This document shows positions 24,761-34,085 of a DNA stretch of 64,000 nucleotides, in pieces. The DNA is from Pseudobutyrivibrio xylanivorans DSM 14809 (GTDB taxonomy: Bacteria > Bacillota > Clostridia > Lachnospirales > Lachnospiraceae), in assembly GCF_900141825.1 (NCBI RefSeq), contig NZ_FQYQ01000009.1, positions 1-64,000 of the forward strand. The letters run 5' to 3'. Position 1 is the first letter of the stretch; every line of letters starts with the position of its first letter. The notes below the pieces were generated by a model that ran no database searches, was not told the DNA's origin, and worked only from the letters and a program-made list of their open reading frames with translations. The translations under genes and the position numbers were made by a program.

Positions 24761-26008
24761 ATGGCAAGAGAAAATTGGTATAAAGTAGATAATGTCGCAA
24801 AGGTTTTCTTAGCCACGGCGGCAAAGAGAGATACGCGAACCCTGAGAGTCAGCTGTACTCTTTGGGAAGACGTAGATCCTGAACTATTACAGCAGGCGGT
24901 GGAGTCAGCTATTCAGCTTCGACCACAGTTTAATGTGCGAGTTCGCCGAGGTATTTTTTGGCACTACATGGAGGACACAGACCTTCAGCCAGTAGTAGAA
25001 AAGGAACATGGACGTGTTTGCCCATCTCTTTATCACCCAGGCAGAATGATGCTGCACTATAAGGTGACTTACTATCACAAGAGAATTAATCTTGATTTGT
25101 TCCATGCTATTTCAGATGGAACAGGTGCATTAGAGTTTTTAAACATTATTGTTTTTGATTATTTGAAGCTTAAATATCCTGATGAGCTTGAAGAGCTAAA
25201 TATTCATTCAGGCGCTTCATATGATGATTTGAATCAGGACAGTTATAGACAGTTTTTTGGAAACTTGTCCTTGAAATCATCAGCATTAAAGGTGGCTTAT
25301 CACCCAAGCGGATTGAAATTGCCATATGATCAACTTCAGTTTTTTGAGATTCAGGTGCCAACAGATGATATCCTTCCAAAGGCTAAAAATATTGGAGTTG
25401 GAATGACCAGCTATATTGGCGCAAAGCTTATGCTTGCTATCAAGGATGATATGCCTCCACGTAAAAAGCATATGCCAATCAATGTGTCTATGCCTGTAAA
25501 TCTAAGAAATTACTATCCAAGTCAGACTTCACGTAATTTCTTCAACAATGTAAATGTTGCCCATGTTTTCGATGAGGAGATTTCCTTTGAGGATTTGGCA
25601 AAGGAATTTGATGCCAAGCTTAAGGAAAACCTTACAGAGGAAAACATTAAAAAACAGATGGATAACTTTGAGACTATGGAATACTTTATTCCAGTTAGAG
25701 CGGTGCCACTGTTCATTAAGCAGATGGTTGTTCGCTATGGCTCAAAGATTATGGATAAAAAGGTGTCAGTTGTTCTTTCAAATCTTAGAGTGCAGCGTCC
25801 ACCAGAGGAGATTATTCCAAAGATTAGAAACTATAATGGTTTCTGTAGCTCATCAAATCTCTTTGTAGTTATGAGCAGCTACAACGGTAAGATGACCCTT
25901 GGAATCAGTTCACCATATTCAAATACAAAGGTAGTAAAAAGCTTCGTTAGAGGCCTCAGTGAGGATGGCATGAAGGTTACTGCTTATGCGACGGAGGTGA
26001 TTCGCTAA
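24761..26008 (+). CDS. alcohol acetyltransferase/condensation-domain-like acyltransferase
   Basis: The frame opens at 24689 inside the esterase gene, but the ATG at 24761 (MARENWYKVDNVAKVFL), one base after the esterase stop and preceded by AAGGAT, is the sensible start, giving 415 residues. The catalytic HxxxDG motif of the BAHD/condensation superfamily appears as HAISDGTGAL. A conserved NLRNYYPS-type segment (PVNLRNYY) follows later. It resembles AATase/wax-ester-synthase-type proteins. The following gene starts on its stop codon (TAATG). Role inferred: transfer of an acyl group, possibly onto a lipid or small alcohol. Confidence 0.75.
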   Translation: MARENWYKVDNVAKVFLATAAKRDTRTLRVSCTLWEDVDPELLQQAVESAIQLRPQFNVRVRRGIFWHYMEDTDLQPVVEKEHGRVCPSLYHPGRMMLHYKVTYYHKRINLDLFHAISDGTGALEFLNIIVFDYLKLKYPDELEELNIHSGASYDDLNQDSYRQFFGNLSLKSSALKVAYHPSGLKLPYDQLQFFEIQVPTDDILPKAKNIGVGMTSYIGAKLMLAIKDDMPPRKKHMPINVSMPVNLRNYYPSQTSRNFFNNVNVAHVFDEEISFEDLAKEFDAKLKENLTEENIKKQMDNFETMEYFIPVRAVPLFIKQMVVRYGSKIMDKKVSVVLSNLRVQRPPEEIIPKIRNYNGFCSSSNLFVVMSSYNGKMTLGISSPYSNTKVVKSFVRGLSEDGMKVTAYATEVIR

Positions 26009-26676
26009 TGAAGAATTGTCCATATTGTAAGATTGATGTTGGAGGAAATTTAAAGAAATGTCCATTGTGCCAGAGCCGTCTGGTAGGCGAGGATGAGGAA
26101 AAATATTTCCCAACACAGTTAAAGTTAAAGTTCCAGTCATTTTTCTTCAAGCTGCAACTGTTCATTGTTTGGATAGTGATTATATCAGCGCTTTGGCTGG
26201 ATTACATATTCAAGCTTCCATTCGGAAAATATGGTGGATTCCATTGGAGCCTTCTGGTGCTGATGTGGTTATTTGCCTTCGAGTTCAGTATCATCCATGT
26301 ATTTAAAAAGGGAATGGATGCCTCCAGAATTATGTCCATAGTAGTGGTAATTGTAATGGCTATGGTGAGTGTTACTGCTTATTACTTTGGTTACCTGCTT
26401 TTCGTTTTGCAATGGGTTATTCCTATCATGGTGATGTGTACAATCATTGCAAATTTTGTGCTGTGCATGGTGGATAAAAGTGGTAACGCGATGGTATATC
26501 TGTTGACAGATTTACTTGTGGGAATTGTTCCATACTTTGTTTACATAACATTAAAGAAGGATTGTCCAATCGAGTGGATGATTTGCTTACTTGTTAGTTT
26601 CATTATTTTTGTGGGAGCAATAATTTTCAAAGGGAGAGAAGTTGTTGGCGAGATTCAGCGCAGGCTGAGCGTATAG
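26008..26676 (+). CDS. zinc-ribbon membrane protein (DUF6320-like)
   Basis: The 222-residue protein begins with a zinc ribbon, CPYCKIDVGGNLKKCPLC (two CxxC pairs), then a short linker. About six membrane segments follow, starting near residue 48 (FFKLQLFIVWIVIISALWLD) and ending near 210. This matches the DUF6320 layout. It is the third gene of the esterase/acyltransferase trio, coupled through TAATG. Function is unknown; it may anchor or sense for the two enzymes. Confidence 0.75.
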   Translation: MKNCPYCKIDVGGNLKKCPLCQSRLVGEDEEKYFPTQLKLKFQSFFFKLQLFIVWIVIISALWLDYIFKLPFGKYGGFHWSLLVLMWLFAFEFSIIHVFKKGMDASRIMSIVVVIVMAMVSVTAYYFGYLLFVLQWVIPIMVMCTIIANFVLCMVDKSGNAMVYLLTDLLVGIVPYFVYITLKKDCPIEWMICLLVSFIIFVGAIIFKGREVVGEIQRRLSV

Positions 26677-26721
26677 CAGGTTTTGCAGCAGTGGTAGTGC
26701 TACCTTACGGAGGTTATTTGC

Positions 26722-29298
26722 ATGAATACCGGAGACAGAATACCTGATAAGAGAAAATATTTATTAGAGAACTTTGGAAGGGCAATGCAGGAAGGCTGGC
26801 TGGAGGTGTATTATCAGCCTATCATCCGTGGCTCTAGTGGAAGAGTATGTGGTGAGGAAGCCCTTGTGCGTTGGGATGACCCAATTTTGGGTGTGCTTAA
26901 CCCTGCAGAATTTATTCCAATCTTAGAGTCTGTCAATCTGATTGACAGATTGGACCTTTACGTTCTAGAACAGGTTATTGCAAAGCTTGAAAAGTTCGAG
27001 GAAATGGGACTATACAGGGTGGTTCATTCTGTAAATTTCTCCCAGATAGACTTTTTCTCTTCAGATATTGTGTCAGAGGTAAAACAGCGAGTGGATGTTT
27101 CATCGGTCCCTCCTTCGCTTATAGCCATTGATGTTATTGAAAGCGCATGCAGTACAAGAGATGAGGCCGTATTATCAAAATTAAAAGAATTCCACGAGCT
27201 GGGTTTCCAGGTTTGGATGGATGATTATGGAAATGGTAATTTTGCGCCTGTTCTTCTTCAGCAGATTCATTTTGATTTGCTTAAAATCAACATGGGGCTT
27301 GTTGGTCAGCTACGTGTAAGCAAAGAAGCCAGAATTATTATAACAGAGCTTGTTAGAATGGCTATGGCTCTTGGTATTGAGGTGGCAGCTGAGGGGGTTG
27401 AGGATGATGAAGAGGTTGAATTCTTAACTGAGATTGGATGTATTAAGCTTCAGGGATTTTACTATTGCAAACCTGTGTCATTATCAGATATTTTGACAAG
27501 ATATAAAACAGGTACTCAGATAGGCTTCGAGAATCCAGATGAGCGCGATTATTATACAACAGTTGGACATGTCAGCTTATATGACCTTGCATTTACGAAC
27601 AGAGATGATGCTGGTGTGGTAGATTATTTCGACACCCTACCTATGGCAATTTTGCAGGTAAATTCTGAGGAAATATCTCTGCTTCGATGTAATGGTAATT
27701 TTAGAAAATTCTTTTATGCGAACTTTACTGAGCAGAGCGGTGTTTCTACATATTATTTCAAAGATTCATCAAAGCATATAGGTTTCTACGCTATGACAGC
27801 AGTCCGTCAGTGCGGAATAGATGGAAAACGTGCTATTATTGACGAGCGTACAAAAAACGGAAAAATGGTTCAGCTGCTTATCGATAAGATTTCGGAAAAT
27901 CCAGTTACAGGAATGTCTGCGGTGGCTGTTGTAATCCTTTCCGTTACAGATACGCCAGATACGACTGACGATTTGACCTACAACTATATCGCAAGAGCTC
28001 TGGCGGAAGATTACTTGAAGCTTTTCTTTGTGGATATGGAGAAGGACGAGTTCACAGAGTATGTTTCTGATGGAAAGAATCGAGATGTATCAGTTGTAGA
28101 CCGTGGTACTAACTATTTTGACCAGCCTGAACTAGAGAAATACAAATTCGTTTACAAGGAAGACAGACCACGATTTATAGATTCCTTTACAAAGGAAAAT
28201 GTTATACGTGACTTAAATCAGTACGGCAAGTACACACTTACTTACAGAACAGTTATGGATGGAAAGCCTACTTATGTAAACTTGAAGGCTGTTCGTGTAA
28301 GAACTGATAACAGGCATATTATCATAGGTATTAGTAATGTTGATGCTCAGACACGTGAGCAGGAGGCTTTCCAGAGAATTAAAGAAGAGCGTATAACCTT
28401 CAATAGAATAGCAGCTCTTTCCAGTGATTTCATTAATATCTATAGTGTTGATCCTGAGACGGGATTCTATGAAATTTTTAAGATGAATCCTGAAAATATG
28501 CAATATGAGTTGGAGCCAGAAGGTAAGGATTTCTTCAAAGAAAGTAGAGATAGACTTAAGGAAATTGTTTACGAAGAAGATGTTGATGCTCTTATGAAAG
28601 TGTTCACTAAGGAACATATTTTGGAGTCTATCAAACAACGTGGATTATTTACATACACTTGCAGAATTAAGAGGATAAATGGTGGTTTAAGATATGTAAC
28701 CATGAAAACTGCCCTTGTAGAAGAGTTGGATGGTCCACAGCTTATTTTTGGTCTTATTAATGTTGATGAGCGGGTTCGAAAGGAAAAAGAATACGCTGAA
28801 AAGGTTTTAGAAGCCGAAGATAAGGCTATTCGAGATGAACTGACAGGTGTAAAGAATAAGCATGCTTATGCAATCGTCGAGGAAGAATTCAATGTAAAAA
28901 TTAACGCAGGAAGGGTATCTGAGTTTGCTATTGTAGTTTGTGATTTGAATGGTCTGAAGGATGTTAACGACCGCTATGGTCACCAGACCGGTGATGAATT
29001 TATTAGAGCAGGCTGTAAGATTATTTGTACGGTATTTGCCCATAGTCCTGTATACCGAGTCGGGGGCGATGAGTTTGTGGTAATAGCTCAGGGCGTTGAT
29101 TATGAAAATATAGATAAGCTTCTTGAAAACATCGAAAGTGTTAACGCTCGTAATAAAAAGAAAAAAGAGGTTACCATAGCTGTTGGCGTTGCCAAGTTTG
29201 ATGGGCAAAGAGAGATGAGTGAGATTTTTGATGCTGCTGACGCTGAGATGTACCTTAATAAAAAGCGTATGAAAAAAGGTGAGCCGACACATCACTAA
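26722..29298 (+). CDS. EAL-PAS-GGDEF protein (cyclic-di-GMP metabolism)
   Basis: The 858-residue cytoplasmic protein has an N-terminal EAL phosphodiesterase domain (residues about 9-250). Its catalytic signatures look intact: EALVRW at 46-51, SVNFSQIDF, DDYGNGNF, LLKINMGL and AEGVED. Sensor-like regions, probably PAS-type, fill 270-690. A C-terminal GGDEF domain follows, with DELTGVKNKHA and the GGDEF motif at 781-785. Both hydrolysis and synthesis of c-di-GMP are chemically possible. Having EAL before GGDEF is the reverse of the common order. GGAGG lies upstream of the ATG. The gene is separate from its neighbours. Confidence 0.9.
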   Translation: MNTGDRIPDKRKYLLENFGRAMQEGWLEVYYQPIIRGSSGRVCGEEALVRWDDPILGVLNPAEFIPILESVNLIDRLDLYVLEQVIAKLEKFEEMGLYRVVHSVNFSQIDFFSSDIVSEVKQRVDVSSVPPSLIAIDVIESACSTRDEAVLSKLKEFHELGFQVWMDDYGNGNFAPVLLQQIHFDLLKINMGLVGQLRVSKEARIIITELVRMAMALGIEVAAEGVEDDEEVEFLTEIGCIKLQGFYYCKPVSLSDILTRYKTGTQIGFENPDERDYYTTVGHVSLYDLAFTNRDDAGVVDYFDTLPMAILQVNSEEISLLRCNGNFRKFFYANFTEQSGVSTYYFKDSSKHIGFYAMTAVRQCGIDGKRAIIDERTKNGKMVQLLIDKISENPVTGMSAVAVVILSVTDTPDTTDDLTYNYIARALAEDYLKLFFVDMEKDEFTEYVSDGKNRDVSVVDRGTNYFDQPELEKYKFVYKEDRPRFIDSFTKENVIRDLNQYGKYTLTYRTVMDGKPTYVNLKAVRVRTDNRHIIIGISNVDAQTREQEAFQRIKEERITFNRIAALSSDFINIYSVDPETGFYEIFKMNPENMQYELEPEGKDFFKESRDRLKEIVYEEDVDALMKVFTKEHILESIKQRGLFTYTCRIKRINGGLRYVTMKTALVEELDGPQLIFGLINVDERVRKEKEYAEKVLEAEDKAIRDELTGVKNKHAYAIVEEEFNVKINAGRVSEFAIVVCDLNGLKDVNDRYGHQTGDEFIRAGCKIICTVFAHSPVYRVGGDEFVVIAQGVDYENIDKLLENIESVNARNKKKKEVTIAVGVAKFDGQREMSEIFDAADAEMYLNKKRMKKGEPTHH

Positions 29299-29303
29299 AG
29301 TGA

Positions 29304-29332
29304 TTGACAAAGTTTTAACAATGCACTATGAT
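29304..29332 (+). promoter_or_regulatory. crotonase promoter with Rex-like operator
   Basis: TTGACA (29304-29309), 17 bp and TATGAT (29327-29332) form a strong promoter. TTGACAA-AGTT-TTAACAA at 29304-29321 matches the Rex consensus TTGTTAA-N4-TTAACAA at 12 of 14 fixed positions and covers the -35. A separate palindrome, ATCACT-AA-AGTGAT, lies at 29291-29304. Confidence 0.6.
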
Positions 29333-29383
29333 AGTAAACAGTAGAAAATAATTGGGGTGAACCCAGCATAGGAGGATTTTGTG

Positions 29384-30187
29384 ATGAGCGAATTCAACAA
29401 TTTAAAGCTTGAGGTTGCAGACGAGATTGCCGTACTTACAATTTCACGTCCAGCAGCACTTAATGCACTTAACAGCGAGACTCTTGACGAGTTAAACGTT
29501 GCACTTACAGAGATCGAGGCTAGAGATGACGTAAAGGTTCTTATCCTTACAGGTGGTCCAGATAAGAAGGATAACGCATTCAAGTCATTTGTTGCTGGTG
29601 CAGATATATCTGAGATGGTTAACTTTACAGCAGCAGAGGCACGTGCTTTTGGTATGAGAGCATCAGTTCCTTTCTTCAAGCTTATGAACATGAGACAGGT
29701 TACAATCTGTGCAGTTAACGGATTTGCTCTTGGTGGCGGTTGTGAGATTTCTATGGCTTGTGATATCCGTATCGCTTCTGAGAACGCTACATTTGGTCAG
29801 CCAGAGTGTGGTCTTGGTATCATCCCTGGTTTCGGTGGTACACAGAGACTTGCTCGTCTTGTAGGTATGGGACGTGCTAAGGAGCTTATCTTTACATGCG
29901 ATTCTATCGATGCAAACGAAGCATACAGAATCGGTCTTGTAAACAAGGTTGTTCCTTGCGAGGAGCTTATGGATACAGCTAAGGCTATGGCTAAGAAGAT
30001 TGCTTCTAAGGGAAGCTATGCAGTATCTATCGCTAAGGCAGCTATCAACAACGGATACGACATGGACATCAAGAATGCAGTTGAGATGGAGGCTAACCTC
30101 TTCGGTATTACATGTTCTACACATGATAAGGCTGAAGGAATGGGTGCTTTCCTTGAGAGAAGAGCTGCAAACCTTACAGATTTCTAA
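29384..30187 (+). CDS. crt: enoyl-CoA hydratase / 3-hydroxybutyryl-CoA dehydratase (crotonase)
   Basis: Crotonase dehydrates 3-hydroxybutyryl-CoA to crotonyl-CoA on the way to butyrate. The 267-residue protein shows the oxyanion-hole segment KSFVAGADISEM, GFALGGGCEISMACDIRIA with the first catalytic Glu, and FGQPECGLGIIPGFGG with the second. A GTG at 29381 and an ATG at 29384 compete; AGGAGG at 29370-29375 favours the ATG. It stands alone rather than in the bcd-etfBA-hbd cluster of many clostridia, with its own promoter, a Rex-like site and a terminator. Rex would link its expression to the NADH/NAD ratio (inference). Confidence 0.9.
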   Translation: MSEFNNLKLEVADEIAVLTISRPAALNALNSETLDELNVALTEIEARDDVKVLILTGGPDKKDNAFKSFVAGADISEMVNFTAAEARAFGMRASVPFFKLMNMRQVTICAVNGFALGGGCEISMACDIRIASENATFGQPECGLGIIPGFGGTQRLARLVGMGRAKELIFTCDSIDANEAYRIGLVNKVVPCEELMDTAKAMAKKIASKGSYAVSIAKAAINNGYDMDIKNAVEMEANLFGITCSTHDKAEGMGAFLERRAANLTDF

Positions 30188-30201
30188 TTTATCGCAATTT
30201 T

Positions 30202-30228
30202 GACCCCTCGTAAGAGGGGTCTTTTTTT
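30202..30228 (+). terminator. terminator after crt
   Basis: GACCCCTC (30202-30209) pairs with GAGGGGTC (30214-30221), then T7. Confidence 0.92.
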
Positions 30229-30311
30229 ATGCCACTTTACCTTGATAAATTATCCATAAACAGTTAGAATATTTAAAATTAGGTGAAATATAATTTTTTA
30301 AAGGAGAGTCT

Positions 30312-30806
30312 ATGAGTTACGACTATTATTATACTGATGATGTAGAAAGAGAAATCAAGAATCTTCAGAATGAAAATGGCAACCCATCAAACTATGGCTT
30401 AGCTATTGCTTCACTCATAATGGGTATAGTCTCATTGGTATTTTTCTTATTTCTTTTAAATATTATTTCAGCTATTATTGCCATTATATTAGGCTTTGTT
30501 TTTATTGGTGGTACTAAGGCTGGTCAAAAAGGCAGAGGTCTTGCAAAGGTCGGCATCATCACATCTATTCTTTCTATTGTTTTATGTATAGGAAGCTATG
30601 TGTTGATTTTCCAGAATGCTAGTAACATCACTAAGATGATGGAAAATGAGTTTAAGAGCAATAACTCTCAGTTCCATTACTACGAATCTGACGGGGAAGA
30701 TCCATTTAAGGACTTCGATGACATAGAAGATTTTTATAAGTTCTATGAGAACCCAGATGATTTTGAAGACTTCCTTAATGATAATGATAAGGATGACACA
30801 CTTTAA
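30312..30806 (+). CDS. DUF4190-type small membrane protein
   Basis: The 164-residue protein starts at an ATG with AAGGAGAG upstream. Two hydrophobic segments (about residues 27-65 and 75-102) surround a short GTKAGQKGRGLAKVGI loop, the layout of DUF4190 proteins. A very acidic C-terminal tail rich in Asp, Glu, Phe and Tyr (DPFKDFDDIEDFYKFYENPD) may be exposed. Its function is not known. It stands between the crt terminator and the ileS leader. Confidence 0.75.
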   Translation: MSYDYYYTDDVEREIKNLQNENGNPSNYGLAIASLIMGIVSLVFFLFLLNIISAIIAIILGFVFIGGTKAGQKGRGLAKVGIITSILSIVLCIGSYVLIFQNASNITKMMENEFKSNNSQFHYYESDGEDPFKDFDDIEDFYKFYENPDDFEDFLNDNDKDDTL

Positions 30807-30910
30807 TTTGGATGAAAGTCTGGGGGACTAACCACCCTTCGGATTTTTGCATATAAAAATAAGGGTTAGGTGACGAGAAAGCCTAGCCTCACAGAAAGGA
30901 ATTACTTTAT
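30807..30910 (+). promoter_or_regulatory. ileS upstream region with extended hairpin, no T-box
   Basis: ACTAACC...CCCTT near 30829-30840 is roughly inverted as AAGGGTTAG near 30863-30872, around a loop of about 25 bases. AGGCTAG-like complements (TTAGGTGA...CCTAGCCTCA) follow. None of the T-box hallmarks (GGGTGGNACCGCG, terminator) are present in the 104-bp gap, unlike most Firmicutes ileS leaders. Confidence 0.35.
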
Positions 30911-33900
30911 ATGTACAACAAAGTAGACGCAAGTTTAAATTTCGTTGAGCGCGAAAAGCAGGTGCTCAAGTTCTGGAACGAGAATGACATCTTCCAGAAG
31001 TCAATGGATTCAAGAAAAGAGGGAGAGACATACACATTCTATGATGGCCCTCCAACAGCAAACGGCAAGCCTCACATCGGTCATGTTGAGACTCGTGCCA
31101 TTAAGGACATGATTCCTAGATACCAGACAATGAAGGGCAAGTTCGTTCCTCGTAAGGCTGGTTGGGATACACATGGTCTTCCAGTAGAGCTTGAAGTTGA
31201 GAAGCTTCTTGGTCTTAACGGAAAAGAGCAGATTGAAGAATACGGTATGGAGCCTTTCATTAAGCAGTGTAAGGAATCCGTATGGAAATACAAGGGTATG
31301 TGGGAGGATTTCTCTGGAACAGTTGGTTTCTGGGCAGATATGGACAATCCTTACATCACATATGATGACAATTTCATCGAGTCTGAGTGGTGGGCACTTA
31401 AGACAATTTGGGACAAGAAGCTCCTTTACAAGGGATTCAAAATCGTTCCTTATTGCCCTCGTTGTGGTACTCCACTTTCAGCACAGGAGGTTGCTCAGGG
31501 CTACAAGACAGTTAAGGAGCGCTCAGCAATCGCACGTTTCAAGATTAAGGGAGAGGATGCATTCTTCCTCGCATGGACAACAACACCATGGACACTTCCA
31601 TCAAACCTTGCACTTTGCGTAAATCCAGTTGAGACTTACATCAGAGTAAAGGCAGCAGATGGCTATACATATATTCTCGCAGAGGCACTTGCTGATAAGG
31701 TACTTGGCAAGCTTGCTAAGGAAGAAGGCGAGAAGGCTTACGAAGTTCTTGAGACTTACAAGGGAACAGACCTTGAGTACAAGGAATACGAGCCACTTTT
31801 CGAGTGCGCTGGCATTGCAGCTGAGAAGCAGCACAAGAAGGCACACTTTGTAGTATGCGATGATTACGTTACTATGTCAGATGGTACTGGTATCGTTCAT
31901 ATCGCTCCTGCATTTGGTGAGGACGATGCTAAGGTTGGCCGTAAGTACGACCTTCCATTCGTTCAGTTCGTAGATGGCAAGGGTGAGCTTACAGAGGAGA
32001 CACCATACGCTGGTCAGTTCGTTAAGGATGCAGATCCAAACGTACTGAAGGACCTTGATGCTAAGGGACAGCTCTTCGAAGCACCTAAGTTCGAGCACGA
32101 GTATCCACACTGCTGGAGATGCGACACTCCACTTATCTACTACGCTAGAGAATCATGGTTCATCAAGATGACTGAGGTTAAGGATGACCTGATTAAGAAT
32201 AATAACACTGTAAACTGGATTCCAGATTCAATCGGTAAGGGACGTTTTGGCGATTGGCTTGAGAACGTTCAGGACTGGGGTATCTCACGTAACCGTTACT
32301 GGGGAACTCCACTTAATATCTGGGAGTGCCCAGACTGTGGAAAGCAGATTTCAATCGGAAGCCGCAAGGAATTGGCAGAGCTTTCAGGACGTGCTGATGC
32401 AGAGAATATCGAGCTTCACCGTCCATACATCGATGAGGTTACATGCACATGTCCTGATTGTAAGGGCACAATGAAGCGTGTGCCAGAAGTTATCGACTGC
32501 TGGTTCGATTCAGGTGCTATGCCATTCGCTCAGCATCACTATCCATTCGAAAATAAGGAAGTATTTGAGCAGCAGTTCCCTGCTAAGTTCATTTCAGAGG
32601 CTGTTGACCAGACACGTGGTTGGTTCTATTCGTTGATGGCTGAATCAACACTACTTTTCAACAAGGCTCCTTATGAGAACGTTATCGTACTTGGTCACGT
32701 TCAGGATGAGAATGGTCAGAAGATGTCTAAGTCTAAGGGCAACGCTGTTGATCCATTCGACGCACTTGAGAAGATGGGTGCAGATGCTATCAGATGGTAC
32801 TTCTATACCTCTTCAGCACCATGGATTCCAAAGAGATTTGGTGAAAATGCAGTTATGGAAGGCCAGAGAAAGTTCCTTGGAACTCTTTGGAATACATATG
32901 CTTTCTATATCTTATATGCAAATATTGATGAGTTTGATCCTACAAAGTACGAGCTTGATTTCAGCAAGCTTGCAGTTATGGATAAGTGGATTCTTTCTCG
33001 TCTTAATTCAGCAATCAAGGCTGTTGATGAGAACCTTGGTTCATACAAGATTCCAGAGGCAGCACGTGCTCTTGATGAGTTCGTAGATGACATGTCAAAC
33101 TGGTATGTTCGTCGTTGTCGTGACAGATTCTGGGCAAAGGGAATGGAGCAGGATAAGATTAATGCTTACATGACTCTTTACACATGCCTTAAGGATATTG
33201 CACTTGCAGCAGCGCCAATGATTCCTTTCATGACAGAGGAAATCTACCAGAACATGGTACGCTCAGTAGATAAGACAGCTCCAGAGTCTATCCACCTTTG
33301 CGACTTCCCAGTTGTAAATGAGCAGTTCATCGACAAGAAGCTTGAGGAAGATATGGATGAGCTTCTTAAGATTGTAGTTCACGGACGTGCTTGCCGTAAC
33401 ACAGCTAACATCAAGAACCGTCAGCCAATCGGTCAGATGTACATCAAGGCTGAGCATGAGCTTGATGAGATGTATGTATCAATCATCGAGGATGAGCTTA
33501 ACGTTAAGAAGGCTACATTCACAGATGATGTTTCAAACTTCACATCATACAGCTTCAAGCCACAGCTTCGTACAGTAGGACCTAAGTATGGTAAGTTCCT
33601 TGGTGGCATCCAGAAGGCACTTTCTAGCCTTGATGGAAACGCAGCTTATGCAGAGCTTAAGGCAAATGGGGTATTAAGATTGCCTGAGGTTGATGAATCT
33701 ATCGAGCTTGCAGAGGAAGATTTACTTATTTCTATGGCTCAGACAGAGGGCTTCGTAGCAGACGGCGACAACTACGTTACAGTAGTTCTTGATACAAACC
33801 TTACAGAGGAGCTCCTTGAGGAAGGTTTTGTACGTGAAATCGTATCTAAGATTCAGACAATGCGTAAGGAAGCAGATTTCGAGGTTATGGATAGAATCAC

Positions 33901-34069
33901 AGTTTCTTACGAATCATCTGATAAAATAAAGAGCGTATTTGAGAACAACAAGGACTTCATTGCAAATGAAGTTTTAGCTGATGCAATTAACGTAGGTGCA
34001 ACCGGCTCTCACGTAAAAGAATGGAATATCAATGGGGAAAAGGTAACGTTAGGAGTATCTAAAAACTAG
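30911..34069 (+). CDS. ileS: isoleucyl-tRNA synthetase, eukaryote-like type 2
   Basis: IleRS charges tRNA-Ile and edits valine. The 1052-residue enzyme has HIGH at 55-58 (NGKPHIGHVETR), the segment GWDTHGLPVELEVEKLLG, and KMSKS at 604-608 (GQKMSKSKGNAVDP). The GLPVELEVEK form and total length match the archaeal/eukaryal-like IleS2 class rather than the usual bacterial IleS1. IleS2 enzymes are generally mupirocin-insensitive (family knowledge). Cys pairs CPRCG and CPDCG may bind zinc. It is followed at 16 bp by glycogen phosphorylase, with no terminator between. Confidence 0.93.
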   Translation: MYNKVDASLNFVEREKQVLKFWNENDIFQKSMDSRKEGETYTFYDGPPTANGKPHIGHVETRAIKDMIPRYQTMKGKFVPRKAGWDTHGLPVELEVEKLLGLNGKEQIEEYGMEPFIKQCKESVWKYKGMWEDFSGTVGFWADMDNPYITYDDNFIESEWWALKTIWDKKLLYKGFKIVPYCPRCGTPLSAQEVAQGYKTVKERSAIARFKIKGEDAFFLAWTTTPWTLPSNLALCVNPVETYIRVKAADGYTYILAEALADKVLGKLAKEEGEKAYEVLETYKGTDLEYKEYEPLFECAGIAAEKQHKKAHFVVCDDYVTMSDGTGIVHIAPAFGEDDAKVGRKYDLPFVQFVDGKGELTEETPYAGQFVKDADPNVLKDLDAKGQLFEAPKFEHEYPHCWRCDTPLIYYARESWFIKMTEVKDDLIKNNNTVNWIPDSIGKGRFGDWLENVQDWGISRNRYWGTPLNIWECPDCGKQISIGSRKELAELSGRADAENIELHRPYIDEVTCTCPDCKGTMKRVPEVIDCWFDSGAMPFAQHHYPFENKEVFEQQFPAKFISEAVDQTRGWFYSLMAESTLLFNKAPYENVIVLGHVQDENGQKMSKSKGNAVDPFDALEKMGADAIRWYFYTSSAPWIPKRFGENAVMEGQRKFLGTLWNTYAFYILYANIDEFDPTKYELDFSKLAVMDKWILSRLNSAIKAVDENLGSYKIPEAARALDEFVDDMSNWYVRRCRDRFWAKGMEQDKINAYMTLYTCLKDIALAAAPMIPFMTEEIYQNMVRSVDKTAPESIHLCDFPVVNEQFIDKKLEEDMDELLKIVVHGRACRNTANIKNRQPIGQMYIKAEHELDEMYVSIIEDELNVKKATFTDDVSNFTSYSFKPQLRTVGPKYGKFLGGIQKALSSLDGNAAYAELKANGVLRLPEVDESIELAEEDLLISMAQTEGFVADGDNYVTVVLDTNLTEELLEEGFVREIVSKIQTMRKEADFEVMDRITVSYESSDKIKSVFENNKDFIANEVLADAINVGATGSHVKEWNINGEKVTLGVSKN

Positions 34070-34085
34070 GAGGGGTTTTGAGATT

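Noticed and set aside
30807-30910. T-box riboswitch before ileS
   Set aside because: No GGGTGGNACCGCG-like antiterminator sequence, no specifier loop room and no terminator in 104 bp.
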